DNA of 64,000 nucleotides from Syntrophaceae bacterium (GTDB taxonomy: Bacteria > Desulfobacterota > BSN033 > UBA1163): contig JACAEX010000048.1 of NCBI GenBank assembly GCA_013388635.1, forward strand, positions 26,999 through 90,998, in the 5' to 3' direction. Shown one piece after another: positions 31,904-41,898 of the stretch. Made by a program: the position numbers and the translations under genes. Positions within the stretch are counted from its first letter, which is position 1, and every line of letters starts with the position of its first letter. Below the pieces are notes generated by a model. That model did not search any database. It saw only the letters and a list, made by a program, of their open reading frames with translations, and was not told where the DNA came from.

Positions 31904-34726
31904 TCAATTGGTGCAGATATGGCCATAGACACATCTGCTGCAACTGTTTTTTGGATCGATCGTGGGATGGAAGGGCTGATCCGCATTTATGATCTCACCC
32001 AGGAGACTGAAAATCACCCCGTTCAACCTCTCGAAGTTCTCCTTGAACTCGGCCTCATTCTTAAAGAGTGGAACCTCAATCTCAGAGTCGATCCGGGCCC
32101 TCCCGAGAAGCAGAAACATGGGGTCGATCTTCTCCGGCCTCTCTCCTGTAAGGCTTGAATAAGTGATCAGATAGAACGGAAGCTGGAGGCTCCCAATGGC
32201 CTCGTTCCAGGAATCCCTGTTCTCAAGATCGAGCTTCTTGAAGCGGATCGCGAGGTAATGCTTATTGGCTGAGGTCTTATAATCGATGATGGCTGTCCTC
32301 TCTCCCCGCTTCTCGACCCGGTCGAGCCTGGCTCCCAGCTTGAAGGAATCCTTCACGACATCGATCCTCTGTTCAAGCCCCAGGATCTTGGTCTGGAACT
32401 CCTTTATCTTCGGAATCTGATAATGTCTGATGAAATCCTTCAGATGCCTTTCCACCTGGTTTCTGAACAGGTAGATCTCACCCGAAGGGTCTTTGCCGTA
32501 CTCTTCTTCGAAATGGCTCCGGATCACCCTCTCGAACTCCCTGAGATCCAGCTCTTTTTCCGTAAGGATGGATCCTGTCTTTCCTCTGAAATAGTCGCAA
32601 AGAACCTTGTGGACAAACGATCCCATCTCCTCCTTTTCGAACTCCTCTGAAACCACCTCCCTTTCCGTGAGGCCAAGAACGTATTCGTAATAGAACTGGA
32701 GAGGGCAGTGGAGATAGGTGTTTAAGGAGGTGGCACTGAAGGAATAACCTCTTAAGAACTCAATCATCTCTGGGGACTTGCGAATGGAACGGGGACTTTC
32801 TCGTTTCAGGGTGACGGAGTACTGGATGGTCTTCACATAACTCTCCACATCCCTTCTCCCCTCCCTCTTCTGCCTTTCCCAGAGGAGCTTCTCCACAAAC
32901 CTGCTCTTCTCCTTTTCGTCGTTCTCGATGTAGAAGAGATGGGCTTCCCTGGCTCCGCGGATCAGGGTATGGAAGGTATAGGAGATGATTTCTTCCCTGT
33001 CCAGGTAGGTGGGGAGTCCCAGAATCTCCCTCGCTTTAAAGGGCAGAAACGAATCCTCCCTCGTCGTATCGGGGAGGACCCCCTCGTTTGCGTCGAGAAG
33101 GAGGACACTGTCGAATTTCAGATTCCTCGTCTCCAGGAGCCCAAGCACCTGCAGACCTCTCAGGGGCGTTCCGGCAAAAGGGGTGTAAGAGGTCATAATA
33201 TACTTCTTAAAAAGATTAAAGTAGCTCCCGGTCTCCTGAAACCGAATCTCCTTCATCAGGGATCTGGAAAGCAGGTCGAGCTGGCTGATGAAAGACTCGG
33301 CGTAGGGATGGAACAGGGGATGGAGACGGGCCGTGCTGTTCTGATAGATGTATTCGACCACCTCTCTCACCTTCCCTGCAAAATCTCCCACATCTCTGAA
33401 GTTAAGCATCTTGCCGATGGTATTGGCGTGGATCGCCTTCAGGTGCTCTATCATCTCCTTCAGGGTTACCCCTGGTTCAACCCTTAAGACCTTCTCTTCG
33501 ATCGATTTGTGGACGCCCTCATCATTCTCCAGCTCTGATAAGGATAAAAACTTCCTGCCCCGCTTCTCCGTCAGGGCCTCCTCGATCGCATGGAAAAGGA
33601 TTCTGGTAATCTCTGCCCTTCCCTTGAAGTAGATATTCTTAGTATAGGGGTGGAGCACGAACTCCAGATAGTAGGGGATATAGAGGCGATCGCCATCCAT
33701 GGTGAGGACCACCTCCATCAGGTTATTGAAGAAGCCGAAAAGAGGGGTCCTCTCGAGAGGATATCCAAGGGAGATATTATAGTCGTCCGGATCGAGCAGG
33801 CTCAGGGCCTGATGGAGAAGCGGAAGCAAGGTCTCTGAAGAAGGGAGGACGATGACCGTGCTTTGGCCGATCCCTCCATTCCGATCGATTCTCTTCTTCA
33901 ATAATGTGCCCACACCCAGAACCTGACCATGGCAATCCGGACTCTTGTAACAGTGGATTTCAGTTTCGATCGGAGGGAGCTTTTCCTCGACCATTACTCC
34001 GAGCTCTGATAACTTCTTCTTCATCCCGTCCCCCTCCTGAAAAATGAGGAGGGTGTTCTCCCTCTTCATCAGGGATCTGAATATCCTCTTTTCCGATTCG
34101 GTCAGGGCAAAAAAGCCTGCGAGGATCACCTTCTTGAAACCACTCAGATCGAGACGCTCGATATTCTCCGAAACCGTGCGGTATCTCGAAGATCTTGTCG
34201 AATATTGCCCTTCCTCAACACGCCTGTAAAAGGTCTCATAGAAATATGAGAGCGACTGGAGCCTCTTGGCTGTCTGTCCGGGTATCTTCTCCCCTGCGAT
34301 GTTGTCGATCTCCTTCACCCTCTTCGAAGAGACCCCTTCGATATGAAGCTCCTCGATGTCATTGTAGATCTTCATCCCGAGAGGGAAAAAGGCGTCAGGA
34401 GTGAGGAAGCCCTTCCTTCCCAGATGATCGGGGAAGGTGGCATGGATGTGGTAAAGAATTGATATGGCATCGATCGCCTCGAGCCTCCTTCCACCAAACC
34501 CCAGGGACTGGTCATGGATATATTCGATGAACTCATCCATGGAGAAGATGAGCGGCGGTACGAAACTCGATCTCTCCCTATCTGCCAGCACCTTCCTCAG
34601 AAAGTGAGACGGCCTCTTGCCGGGGAAGATGACGAGATTGGAAGAGTAGTCCCTTTCAATCCCGATTAAATTCTCAGCCACCTTTTCAATCAGATTCTCC
34701 GATGGTGAAATCAAAAGGATGCTCAT
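31904..34726 (-). CDS. AddB-like helicase-nuclease subunit with Fe-S nuclease domain
   Basis: A 940-residue AddB/RexB-like protein. The C-terminal PD-(D/E)XK nuclease has IDYKTSANKHYL as its DxK core. The four cysteines expected of the AddB-type [4Fe-4S] clasp are present: one in TYLHCPLQFYYEYVLGL and three in CSRCVYGHIC (C-x2-C-x5-C) at the extreme C-terminus. The N-terminal helicase-like part (FPGKRPSHFLRK) lacks a good Walker A. With AddA it would process DNA double-strand ends for RecA. Its ATG overlaps the addA stop (ATGA). Confidence 0.87.
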   Translation of the reverse strand: MSILLISPSENLIEKVAENLIGIERDYSSNLVIFPGKRPSHFLRKVLADRERSSFVPPLIFSMDEFIEYIHDQSLGFGGRRLEAIDAISILYHIHATFPDHLGRKGFLTPDAFFPLGMKIYNDIEELHIEGVSSKRVKEIDNIAGEKIPGQTAKRLQSLSYFYETFYRRVEEGQYSTRSSRYRTVSENIERLDLSGFKKVILAGFFALTESEKRIFRSLMKRENTLLIFQEGDGMKKKLSELGVMVEEKLPPIETEIHCYKSPDCHGQVLGVGTLLKKRIDRNGGIGQSTVIVLPSSETLLPLLHQALSLLDPDDYNISLGYPLERTPLFGFFNNLMEVVLTMDGDRLYIPYYLEFVLHPYTKNIYFKGRAEITRILFHAIEEALTEKRGRKFLSLSELENDEGVHKSIEEKVLRVEPGVTLKEMIEHLKAIHANTIGKMLNFRDVGDFAGKVREVVEYIYQNSTARLHPLFHPYAESFISQLDLLSRSLMKEIRFQETGSYFNLFKKYIMTSYTPFAGTPLRGLQVLGLLETRNLKFDSVLLLDANEGVLPDTTREDSFLPFKAREILGLPTYLDREEIISYTFHTLIRGAREAHLFYIENDEKEKSRFVEKLLWERQKREGRRDVESYVKTIQYSVTLKRESPRSIRKSPEMIEFLRGYSFSATSLNTYLHCPLQFYYEYVLGLTEREVVSEEFEKEEMGSFVHKVLCDYFRGKTGSILTEKELDLREFERVIRSHFEEEYGKDPSGEIYLFRNQVERHLKDFIRHYQIPKIKEFQTKILGLEQRIDVVKDSFKLGARLDRVEKRGERTAIIDYKTSANKHYLAIRFKKLDLENRDSWNEAIGSLQLPFYLITYSSLTGERPEKIDPMFLLLGRARIDSEIEVPLFKNEAEFKENFERLNGVIFSLLGEIINADQPFHPTIDPKNSCSRCVYGHICTN

Positions 34727-37700
34727 TTAACCCTGCTGATCTCTTTCAGGTCGACGTAAGCGACGATCCCTTCGACCTCCCTCCCTGGATAGATCTCTTT
34801 TAGGATCCGGATATAATCTCTTATCTGGGAGATGTGCTCCTTCTCCCCTCTTCGGTCATAACCGGTTTTGTAATCGATCACAGACACCCGATCCTGATCC
34901 AGGATCACCCTGTCCATCCTGAAGAGATCCCCCCTGGCGTCTGAGAAATCCTGCTCCTTTTTGATCACCCTTGCCGGGACGACCTCAAAATAAGGCCTGA
35001 TCTCACCGTGGTTCAAAAAGCCAAGGATCGTCTCCTTCATCTCTCCCGGAGGATAAACGGTCTTTAATTCCTGATTGACCCGTGCGATGATCCCCTCGAT
35101 TTCAGGTTCGATCGCCTCATTTAGGGTGTCGATATAATAGAGAACCCTGTGGATGAACTCACCCCTTAGCCTCTCCTCCAGGTTGAGTTCTTCAGCCGCT
35201 GCAAAAGGGAATTTGATCAGTTCAGAAGGATGACAGAGCTCTATCTTCTCCTGCGTGGTTTCAGGAGAGCGGCGCCGCAGGACATGCCTCCACCCAAATT
35301 GAGAATCCACCTCCTTGAGGAGATCGGTCGGAAACTGCTCTCTCTCCCCTCCGACTGAAACAATATAGAGCTCATCTCCAGCACGGGTAAACCCTACATA
35401 CAGGGTATTGAGCTTGTTCACCCGATCCTTTAGCCTTTCCTCCTCATACTTCTCTCCCAGAAAGCGGCTGGCCTTGACGATCTGCTGGTTGATCTTGAGC
35501 AATCGGACTCCGTCCGCTTCCTCATCAACAATATATTTGAATCCCCGCACCGCCTCTTCATAAACCAGAACAATCGTAACCGGGAAGCCCAATCCTTTGG
35601 CCTTGTGGATGGTCATCACTTTAACAGCGGAGATGCCCTCGGGGACATCAATGGTCCAATCCGCCTCCCCTGCCTCCTTCTCAGAGGCACATCTCAGGAA
35701 ATCGGCAGGGCTGTTTCTGCCCTCTCCTTCAAATCTTTTTATCACCTCCAGGATCTTGAGAAGGGTGGCCTCCTCCTCTCTGAAATGATCGAAGACCCTG
35801 TAGATCCGGTAAATCTCATTGACCAGATCGTAAAGGGGTAAATAACCGGTCGACTTGAAAAGATCTTCAAAATAGACCTCCCAGAGATCCGGGAATTCCT
35901 CCCCGAAGGCCTTATAAAGGGGAGATCTCTTCCGGTTCCGGAAGATGAATTGATGTAGCTCTTTCAATCCGACCTTTCCATCCCTTTCCAGGGCCTTTCT
36001 GAATATCTCTCCCAGAACAAAACCTGCGAAGGAGAGATCGTCAGGCGGAGAATCGAGAAAGCTTAGCAATGCAATGATCTCAGCGGTCAGTTTTCTCGTT
36101 CTGATATCGAGGTTGCTATAGGAGATGAAGGGGACGTCCATCTCATTGAGCCATGTCGTGACATTGACCACCTCCTCATTTCGGTAGGTCAGGATGGCGA
36201 TATCCGAGTAGGAGTACCCCCTCCGGAGAAGATCTCTGATCAAATTCTGAATCTTCTCCTTTTCCGCTGGTCCGTCCTCTCTCTTTTCACACCGGATCAC
36301 CTCCACATATCCCGAACCCCGGTGTTCATCCTTGACCCTCTGTTCAAAATCGATGAGCCCGCTCCGGCTTGCGGGTTCCCGGTATTTCTCATGGCTGGCG
36401 ACGACCCCTTTGAAGAAGGTCTGGTTGAAATCGACCACGCCCTCCAGACTGCGGTAATTGATCTTCAGCTCCTTCACATGATGGGGGGCAGAGGGAAAAG
36501 GGTTTTTCAATTCAAGTGCCTTCATAATCCCGTAATCGGCGCTCCTGAACCCGTAGATCGCCTGCTTGGTATCACCCACAGCAAAGAGACTTCCCCCCTG
36601 GGAAAGGGAGTTCTCGATCAAAGGGAAGAGATTGGCCCATTGGATCGGAGAGGTATCCTGGAATTCGTCGATCAGGTAGTGGTAGATCGTCTCCCCTATC
36701 CGGAAGTAGACATCCGGTACGATCTCCTGATCGAGGTAGTCAGAAAGCTTCTTATTGATGTCATGGATGAAGACAGCCCCTTTCCTTCTCTTCGCCTCTT
36801 CAAGAATATCCTTGAAGACCTCGTAAGTCTTCAGATAAGGGCTGTAGTAGGTGATCGCATAATGTTCGATATACTCCCTGACCTGACGGCCAAGAAGATC
36901 CCACGTCTCGGATATCTCTCCATACCGGTTAGCCTCTTCCCCTCTTTTGGGCTTGAGCACAGGAGGGTTGGTGAGGCCTTTATCGAGAAGAGATGGAAAG
37001 TCGTCCCTCCTCACGATCTCCAGTATCTTATAAAAGGAGCTTCCCTTGCTTTTGGTGAGCCCCGATCTTTCGATCAAACCGTTCAGTCTCTCCGCCGTAT
37101 CCCGGATCTTCTTCTTGATCGACTCGATCTCTCTTCCTCCATCGACGATCTTTGCCTCTTTGACGATCCTCGAAAGCTCCTCGTAGAGCCCTGCCGTCTC
37201 CTCAAGAAAGTCCTTTGAGGGATCCCAGAGATAGGCAGACTCCCCTCCCTTAGCCTCTGAGATGATCCCCAGTAGCCTCTCGAGAAACTCCGCTTCTGGA
37301 CTCCCCTCCCTCACACCCCGGAGAAATCGGTTGAAGGCATAGGCCATGATGCTCTCCGGTGCCATGAGGATTTCAAAGTCAGGGCTGAAACCGAGATCGA
37401 TGGCCGAGGCCTTGTAGACCGAGGTCATGAAACTGTCGATCGTCTTCACCTGGAACTCGGTGTAGTGCTTTAGAATCTGATCGATCATCGCCCCGGCCTT
37501 CTCCGCGAGGAGCTCCTTCCTCAGGGAGACAATTTCAGAGAGCTTCTCAGTCTTCTCCGGATCCTGAAAATAGATGTCCTTGAGCCACGAGAGGATCCGC
37601 TCCTTCATCTCTTTGGCAGCGTTATTGGAAAAGGTGATGGCGAGAATATTTCGGAGATGGTTCCGGGGGATCTTTTCCGACAGGAGGAACTGGACAAATC

Positions 37701-37803
37701 TCTCCGTAAGGGAGTAGGTCTTGCCAGACCCTGCCGAAGCCTTCAGGATTGCCACATGGGGAAATTGGATGGCTGAATCTTTTTCAAGAACTGCCTGGCC
37801 CAT
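34723..37803 (-). CDS. AddA-like UvrD-family helicase-nuclease
   Basis: A 1026-residue superfamily 1A helicase with a C-terminal nuclease. Walker A is ASAGSGKTYSLTERF near residue 25, the Walker B region is YHYLIDEFQDTSPIQW, motif III GDTKQAIYGFR, motif V/VI VMTIHKAKGLGFP and LYVGFTRAGDELY. The nuclease has GEFIHRVLY and DRVSVIDYKTGYD. It partners AddB for end resection. It starts six bases after the OGG stop codon. Confidence 0.9.
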   Translation of the reverse strand: MGQAVLEKDSAIQFPHVAILKASAGSGKTYSLTERFVQFLLSEKIPRNHLRNILAITFSNNAAKEMKERILSWLKDIYFQDPEKTEKLSEIVSLRKELLAEKAGAMIDQILKHYTEFQVKTIDSFMTSVYKASAIDLGFSPDFEILMAPESIMAYAFNRFLRGVREGSPEAEFLERLLGIISEAKGGESAYLWDPSKDFLEETAGLYEELSRIVKEAKIVDGGREIESIKKKIRDTAERLNGLIERSGLTKSKGSSFYKILEIVRRDDFPSLLDKGLTNPPVLKPKRGEEANRYGEISETWDLLGRQVREYIEHYAITYYSPYLKTYEVFKDILEEAKRRKGAVFIHDINKKLSDYLDQEIVPDVYFRIGETIYHYLIDEFQDTSPIQWANLFPLIENSLSQGGSLFAVGDTKQAIYGFRSADYGIMKALELKNPFPSAPHHVKELKINYRSLEGVVDFNQTFFKGVVASHEKYREPASRSGLIDFEQRVKDEHRGSGYVEVIRCEKREDGPAEKEKIQNLIRDLLRRGYSYSDIAILTYRNEEVVNVTTWLNEMDVPFISYSNLDIRTRKLTAEIIALLSFLDSPPDDLSFAGFVLGEIFRKALERDGKVGLKELHQFIFRNRKRSPLYKAFGEEFPDLWEVYFEDLFKSTGYLPLYDLVNEIYRIYRVFDHFREEEATLLKILEVIKRFEGEGRNSPADFLRCASEKEAGEADWTIDVPEGISAVKVMTIHKAKGLGFPVTIVLVYEEAVRGFKYIVDEEADGVRLLKINQQIVKASRFLGEKYEEERLKDRVNKLNTLYVGFTRAGDELYIVSVGGEREQFPTDLLKEVDSQFGWRHVLRRRSPETTQEKIELCHPSELIKFPFAAAEELNLEERLRGEFIHRVLYYIDTLNEAIEPEIEGIIARVNQELKTVYPPGEMKETILGFLNHGEIRPYFEVVPARVIKKEQDFSDARGDLFRMDRVILDQDRVSVIDYKTGYDRRGEKEHISQIRDYIRILKEIYPGREVEGIVAYVDLKEISRVK

Positions 37804-37809
37804 ACCTTC

Positions 37810-38649
37810 TCAACCGTCAATACCCAAAGGATTTCGTTTGCTGCGGTGGCGCCAGAAATGGTAGAGGTAGAGTTGAGCGTAACCGGCAAAGGGGCCGAAA
37901 TGGCTGGAGACAAATGCCTCCATCTCCTTCTCGCTCGGCCTCCTCTCCCCAAAATAGACCTTCTGGAGACCCTTCTTGATCCATGTATCGATGGGAAAGG
38001 CCTCGAGGAAATCGAGGGAGTAGAGGAGGACACAATCCGCTATCTTCTTCCCAACGCCCGAAAGGCACATCAATCTTTTCTTCGCATCTCGATAGGAGAG
38101 ATCCTTGAGGCTGAGGAGCTCGGTCCGATCGATCGACTGGAAGACCCTGGTGAGGTAATCGATCCTGAATCCTGCCCTGACCGACCTTAGTTGAAGGGCT
38201 GTTTTGACGGATCGAGGTTCGGGAAATCCATACCCCAGGTAGTTCCCATAAGAAACCCTCTTTCCGCATGACCTGCAGAGCTCTTCGACGATCGACCGGA
38301 TATGGGGGATCGCCTTTGCGGATGAGCATAAGAAGGAGAGCAGACACTCCCACGGATCCTGCCGGATCAGCCTCAACCCCCGATGCCTCTGGATGGCTTC
38401 ATGGATGATCGGGTCACGGTCGACCTCCTTGAGGATCGAATCCAGGTCCTCATCCAGTCTGAAGAAATGGATCAAGAACGGTTCCTCTACACCCTTATAA
38501 AAAAGGAGATCTCCTCTCTGGTGAAGCGAGAAGATCCGACCCGAGGATTGGACAAGATAGGTATCCCCGAGCCGGGTGAACCGGAAAAATTGTCCGCAGC
38601 TCAATGTGTCGTGAAGTGAGAATGCGTCTATCCGGAGTCGGCCGGTCAT
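37810..38649 (-). CDS. ogg: 8-oxoguanine DNA glycosylase (OGG1-like)
   Basis: A 279-residue HhH-GPD DNA glycosylase/AP lyase. The hairpin LSGVGKKIADCVLLYSLDF contains the Schiff-base lysine K202, and the catalytic Asp is D221 in FPIDTW. The N-terminal OGG-type beta domain (about 5-85) is present. It excises 8-oxoguanine opposite C. The start overlaps the M16 peptidase stop by four bases (ATGA). Confidence 0.9.
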   Translation of the reverse strand: MTGRLRIDAFSLHDTLSCGQFFRFTRLGDTYLVQSSGRIFSLHQRGDLLFYKGVEEPFLIHFFRLDEDLDSILKEVDRDPIIHEAIQRHRGLRLIRQDPWECLLSFLCSSAKAIPHIRSIVEELCRSCGKRVSYGNYLGYGFPEPRSVKTALQLRSVRAGFRIDYLTRVFQSIDRTELLSLKDLSYRDAKKRLMCLSGVGKKIADCVLLYSLDFLEAFPIDTWIKKGLQKVYFGERRPSEKEMEAFVSSHFGPFAGYAQLYLYHFWRHRSKRNPLGIDG

Positions 38650-41318
38650 TCCTTCTTCTCTCTAAAAGGACGGATGACGGCAAGGACGTAGGCTTCCAGA
38701 TTGAAATACTCTTTCGCAACCCGATGGACATCTCCTCGGGTTACCTTCTGGATCTCCTCAGGATATCTCTGGTACTGATCAAAGCCCAGGCCATAGAGTT
38801 CATCCAGAGACATCTGATTGGCCTGGGCTCCATTGGTCTGAAGTCCGATCTCGAAGTTACCGATGAGGTATCTCTTGGCCCTCTCCACCTCCTCTTCTGT
38901 CAGGCCTTCCTCTCTCACCCTTCTCAGCTCCCTCAGCACTGACTCAATCGCTTTCTCCAATTTGTCCGGATGGGTTCCCATGTAGACCCCGATATAACCA
39001 CGATCCAGATTCGGATTTGCCACAAAGCTCAATGCATAGGCAAGGCTTTCTCTATCTCTCAGCTCATAAAAAAGCCTGCCGGCCTGGCCGGATAGGGCTG
39101 CATCGAGCACCTCCAGCGCATACCGGTCTCTATCCTGAAGGGCCATCCCTAAGAAGCCGAGGACGAAATGGGCCTGTGCCTTCTCCTTGTAGATCTCGGA
39201 CCTCCTTGTCCTCTGAGGAGGTTGCTCCTGGGGAATGGAGGGGCCGACAAAACCGCCTCTCCGGAGGTCCCCAAATCCCTTCTTGACGGACTGGATGACC
39301 TGACTGAGATCCACATCGCCAACCACGGTGAGGACCATATTTTCAGGAACCGCCATTCGGTGATAATACTCCTTCAGGTCCTTCTGCGTCAGACTCTGGA
39401 TCGAATCGATCGTCCCCATCGGATCCATTCGATAAGGATGCTTCTCGTAGAGGGTCTTTCGAAAAAGCTTAAACACCATCCGGGCAAGGTCATCCTCCTG
39501 CTGCCGGATCGAAGCTAAGATCAACCGTCTCCTCTTCTCCATCTCCTCAGGGTCAAAGGATGGCTTCTTCAGGACCTCCGCGAAGAGCGAAAAGGCCTCG
39601 TCAAAGTGCTGGCTCAAGAATGTGAAGGTCAGGCCGAAACTGTTATAGCCAGAAAAGCCACTCAGCGAACCTGCCATCCTCTCAGCCTTCTTTGCGATCT
39701 CGAGACTGCTCTGGTTCTCTGTCCCCTTGGTCAGCATCACCGCCATCAACTGATTGATCCCGTTCTGTGCCTCTTCTTCAAATCGGACCCCACCCAAGAA
39801 GGAGGCCTGAAGGCAGACGATGGGGATCGCCCTGTTCTCCTTTACGATCAGCCGAATCCCATTATTTAGGACGGTCTTAAAGACCTGTGGCTTTCCTCTC
39901 CTCTCCGTCGGGGCCATTTCCACACCGGCTTTCTCAACGATCGATTTCAAAGAAAGGCCCTTGAAAAGATCGGCCTTTTCCGAGGGGGCGAGCAGACTGA
40001 CCACCGGCGGCGAGGACCTGAGATACTTTCTCGCAGCCTTTTGAATCTCCTCGCTCCGAACCAGACCGACTCTTCTCATGTACTCCCTTTCAAACTGGAC
40101 ATCACCTGCGATCACCTCATAATACCCTGCCTTACGGGCTTCGCCCTGTACGGTCTGCCGGTTGTAGACAAGATCGCTCTCAATATTCACTTTTCCACGA
40201 TGGAGCTCCTCCGCGGTCACTCCCTCCTCTTGCAGCCGGGAGATCTCCTCGAGAACCGCACCCACCACCTTTTCAACGTTCTCGGCAGGGAGGGTGGCCT
40301 CGATGATAAAGACGCCCGGATCCTTAAGCGTGACCGAGGAAGCCGAAATCGAATTGACCAGTCCTTTCTCCAGCTTCACCCTTTGGACCAATCGAGAAGT
40401 CTCTCCTCCTCCCAGGATACCAGAGAGAAGATCGAGGGCAGGAATATCTTCATGCGTGGCTGAAGGCATGGGAAAGGCGATCTGGAGATAGGTCTCCTTG
40501 AAATTTCCATGAGAAATGGCAGACCGAAACTCCCTTTTCTCCGGTTCTTTACTCCTTTCGGAACGGCTTTCCGCCATGGTTTTAAAATCCTTGAATGCCT
40601 CTTTGACCCTGCCCTCCATCTTCTCGATATCGAAATCGCCCACTGCGACGAAGACCATCCGGTGTGGTCCGTACCACCGCTTAAAGAAGGAGACCATCTG
40701 ATCCCTGGTGATCGCCCTGATCGTCTTCTCATATCCGATAATGGGCCTCCGATAGGGATGCTGCCTGTAGAAGGTGGCCATGGTCTGGTTGAAAACCCTC
40801 CTCGAGGGATCGTCCTCTCCCATGCGAATCTCCTCCAGGATGACCTCCCGCTCCCTTTCCAATTCCACGGGATCGAACGTGGAATGCTGAATCGCATCCG
40901 CTAAGACATCGAGGGCTGTATCTGCATAACGGCTGGCAATCGTCACGTAGTAGACGGTCTGGTCGTAAGAGGTGAAGGCGTTGATCGACCCCCCCAGGGA
41001 CTCGATCTCCTTTGCCATTTCACGGACCTTCCTCTTCTCCGTCCCTTTGAAAATCATATGTTCGATGAAGTGGCACATTCCGGCCTCCTCATCCCTCTCA
41101 TCCGCGCTTCCCACCCCTGTCCAGATCTGGAGGGCCACGACAGGTGCGCTCCGGTTCTCCTTGAGGATCACCCTCAGCCCATTCTCCATCGTAAACCGGC
41201 GAAACCCATCCTGGCCAAAAGAGAGCCCAATCCCAATTACTGAAATCACGACCAGAATAGGAATGAGGAGCTTAAGAGATCGAAGAGCTCTCATCCGGAC
41301 TTTCCCAAGGTTTCTCAT
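38646..41318 (-). CDS. M16-family zinc peptidase, two-domain
   Basis: About 890 residues. A signal or membrane anchor (residues 15-35) is followed by an active M16 half with the inverted zinc motif HFIEH (H83, E86, H87) and a downstream Glu in LEREREVILEEIR. The second M16 half (from about 455) keeps the fold but not the zinc motif (EEEAQNGINQLMAVML), as in other two-domain family members. It degrades peptides in the periplasm. ATG 41318 follows GGAGGG; an upstream ATG at 41345 has no site. Confidence 0.92.
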   Translation of the reverse strand: MRNLGKVRMRALRSLKLLIPILVVISVIGIGLSFGQDGFRRFTMENGLRVILKENRSAPVVALQIWTGVGSADERDEEAGMCHFIEHMIFKGTEKRKVREMAKEIESLGGSINAFTSYDQTVYYVTIASRYADTALDVLADAIQHSTFDPVELEREREVILEEIRMGEDDPSRRVFNQTMATFYRQHPYRRPIIGYEKTIRAITRDQMVSFFKRWYGPHRMVFVAVGDFDIEKMEGRVKEAFKDFKTMAESRSERSKEPEKREFRSAISHGNFKETYLQIAFPMPSATHEDIPALDLLSGILGGGETSRLVQRVKLEKGLVNSISASSVTLKDPGVFIIEATLPAENVEKVVGAVLEEISRLQEEGVTAEELHRGKVNIESDLVYNRQTVQGEARKAGYYEVIAGDVQFEREYMRRVGLVRSEEIQKAARKYLRSSPPVVSLLAPSEKADLFKGLSLKSIVEKAGVEMAPTERRGKPQVFKTVLNNGIRLIVKENRAIPIVCLQASFLGGVRFEEEAQNGINQLMAVMLTKGTENQSSLEIAKKAERMAGSLSGFSGYNSFGLTFTFLSQHFDEAFSLFAEVLKKPSFDPEEMEKRRRLILASIRQQEDDLARMVFKLFRKTLYEKHPYRMDPMGTIDSIQSLTQKDLKEYYHRMAVPENMVLTVVGDVDLSQVIQSVKKGFGDLRRGGFVGPSIPQEQPPQRTRRSEIYKEKAQAHFVLGFLGMALQDRDRYALEVLDAALSGQAGRLFYELRDRESLAYALSFVANPNLDRGYIGVYMGTHPDKLEKAIESVLRELRRVREEGLTEEEVERAKRYLIGNFEIGLQTNGAQANQMSLDELYGLGFDQYQRYPEEIQKVTRGDVHRVAKEYFNLEAYVLAVIRPFREKKE

Positions 41319-41367
41319 TTTCTTCTTCCCTCCTACCGTTTCCAAAAATTATAAACGAAAAGCTCAT

Positions 41368-41401
41368 AAAAACAAAGGGCGAACCAACTTGATTCGCCCT
41401 T
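41368..41401 (-). terminator. Minus-strand terminator upstream of the M16 gene
   Basis: AAGGGCGAA / TTCGCCCTT form a nine-pair stem with a nine-base loop, followed on the minus strand by TTGTTTTT. It would stop transcripts coming from the four-helix-bundle/CRISPR-relic side. Confidence 0.7.
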
Positions 41402-41451
41402 ATTGATCAGGTCGTTCCTTTACGATGAACTATGAACCGTGAACCATGAAC
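41397..41451. repeat. Direct repeat L flanking the first four-helix-bundle gene (CRISPR-like core)
   Basis: This 55-base segment matches 41882-41936 at 47 positions. Its first part, CCCTTATTGATCAGGTC, is the core of the CRISPR-like repeat at 42079-42115. The second part is the periodic GATGAACTATGAACC word. Together with its partner it brackets the gene at 41453-41845. Confidence 0.7.
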
Positions 41452-41452
41452 T

Positions 41453-41845
41453 TCAAAAGCGAGATCCTTCTTCTCTCACCTTCCTTCCAAATGCAATCAA
41501 CTGGGACCCTAAATCCTCAGCCTCTCCAATCAGATCGTCAAATTCTTCCTTGCCAATATAACCATCGTCCAAAATCAAATCCAAACAACATGCCACCTCT
41601 TCCAACGAAGTCTCAGAATTATTCAGATATTTGCTGAATTCAATATCCGAAAGTTTATTCGACCCCTCCGCAATATTCAAACAAATCGAATCCGAAGCAC
41701 GAGACATCTGATCCCTCAATAAGTATCTCTCACTTTCAGGGAGCTTCCTGGCCAATTGTCTGATTTTTCTCCGAAATGCCATAGCCGCCTGATAAACGGG
41801 CCATTGCCTAAATCGAAATAATGATCTTCTCTGTCTTCTGTTCAT
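41453..41845 (-). CDS. Four-helix-bundle protein (S23/IVS-type)
   Basis: About 130 residues of the 'four helix bundle protein' family first known from 23S rRNA intervening sequences. WPVYQAAMAFRRKI starts helix 1, RDQMSRASDSICLNIAEGSN is the family hallmark, and FSKYLNNSETSLEEV follows. The open frame reaches 41866, but its first residues (MNSEPWTMN) are encoded by a periodic repeat, so ATG 41845 or 41866 could be used; neither has a good ribosome site. The gene is enclosed by direct repeats containing CRISPR-repeat fragments. Its biochemical role is unknown. Confidence 0.8.
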   Translation of the reverse strand: MNRRQRRSLFRFRQWPVYQAAMAFRRKIRQLARKLPESERYLLRDQMSRASDSICLNIAEGSNKLSDIEFSKYLNNSETSLEEVACCLDLILDDGYIGKEEFDDLIGEAEDLGSQLIAFGRKVREEGSRF

Positions 41846-41898
41846 CGTCCACGGTTCACTGTTCATAGTGCTTCTGCCAATCCCTTATTCATCAGGTC
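41840..41898. repeat. 59-base perfect direct repeat, copy 1
   Basis: Identical to 41970-42028, exactly 130 bases apart. It runs from GTTCATCGTCCACGG to ATTCATCAGGTC and ends inside a CRISPR-like repeat. A recent local duplication is the simplest explanation. Confidence 0.85.

Noticed and set aside
36322-37218. 298-codon open frame on the plus strand
   Set aside because: It lies entirely antisense to the well-supported AddA gene and shows no family motif.
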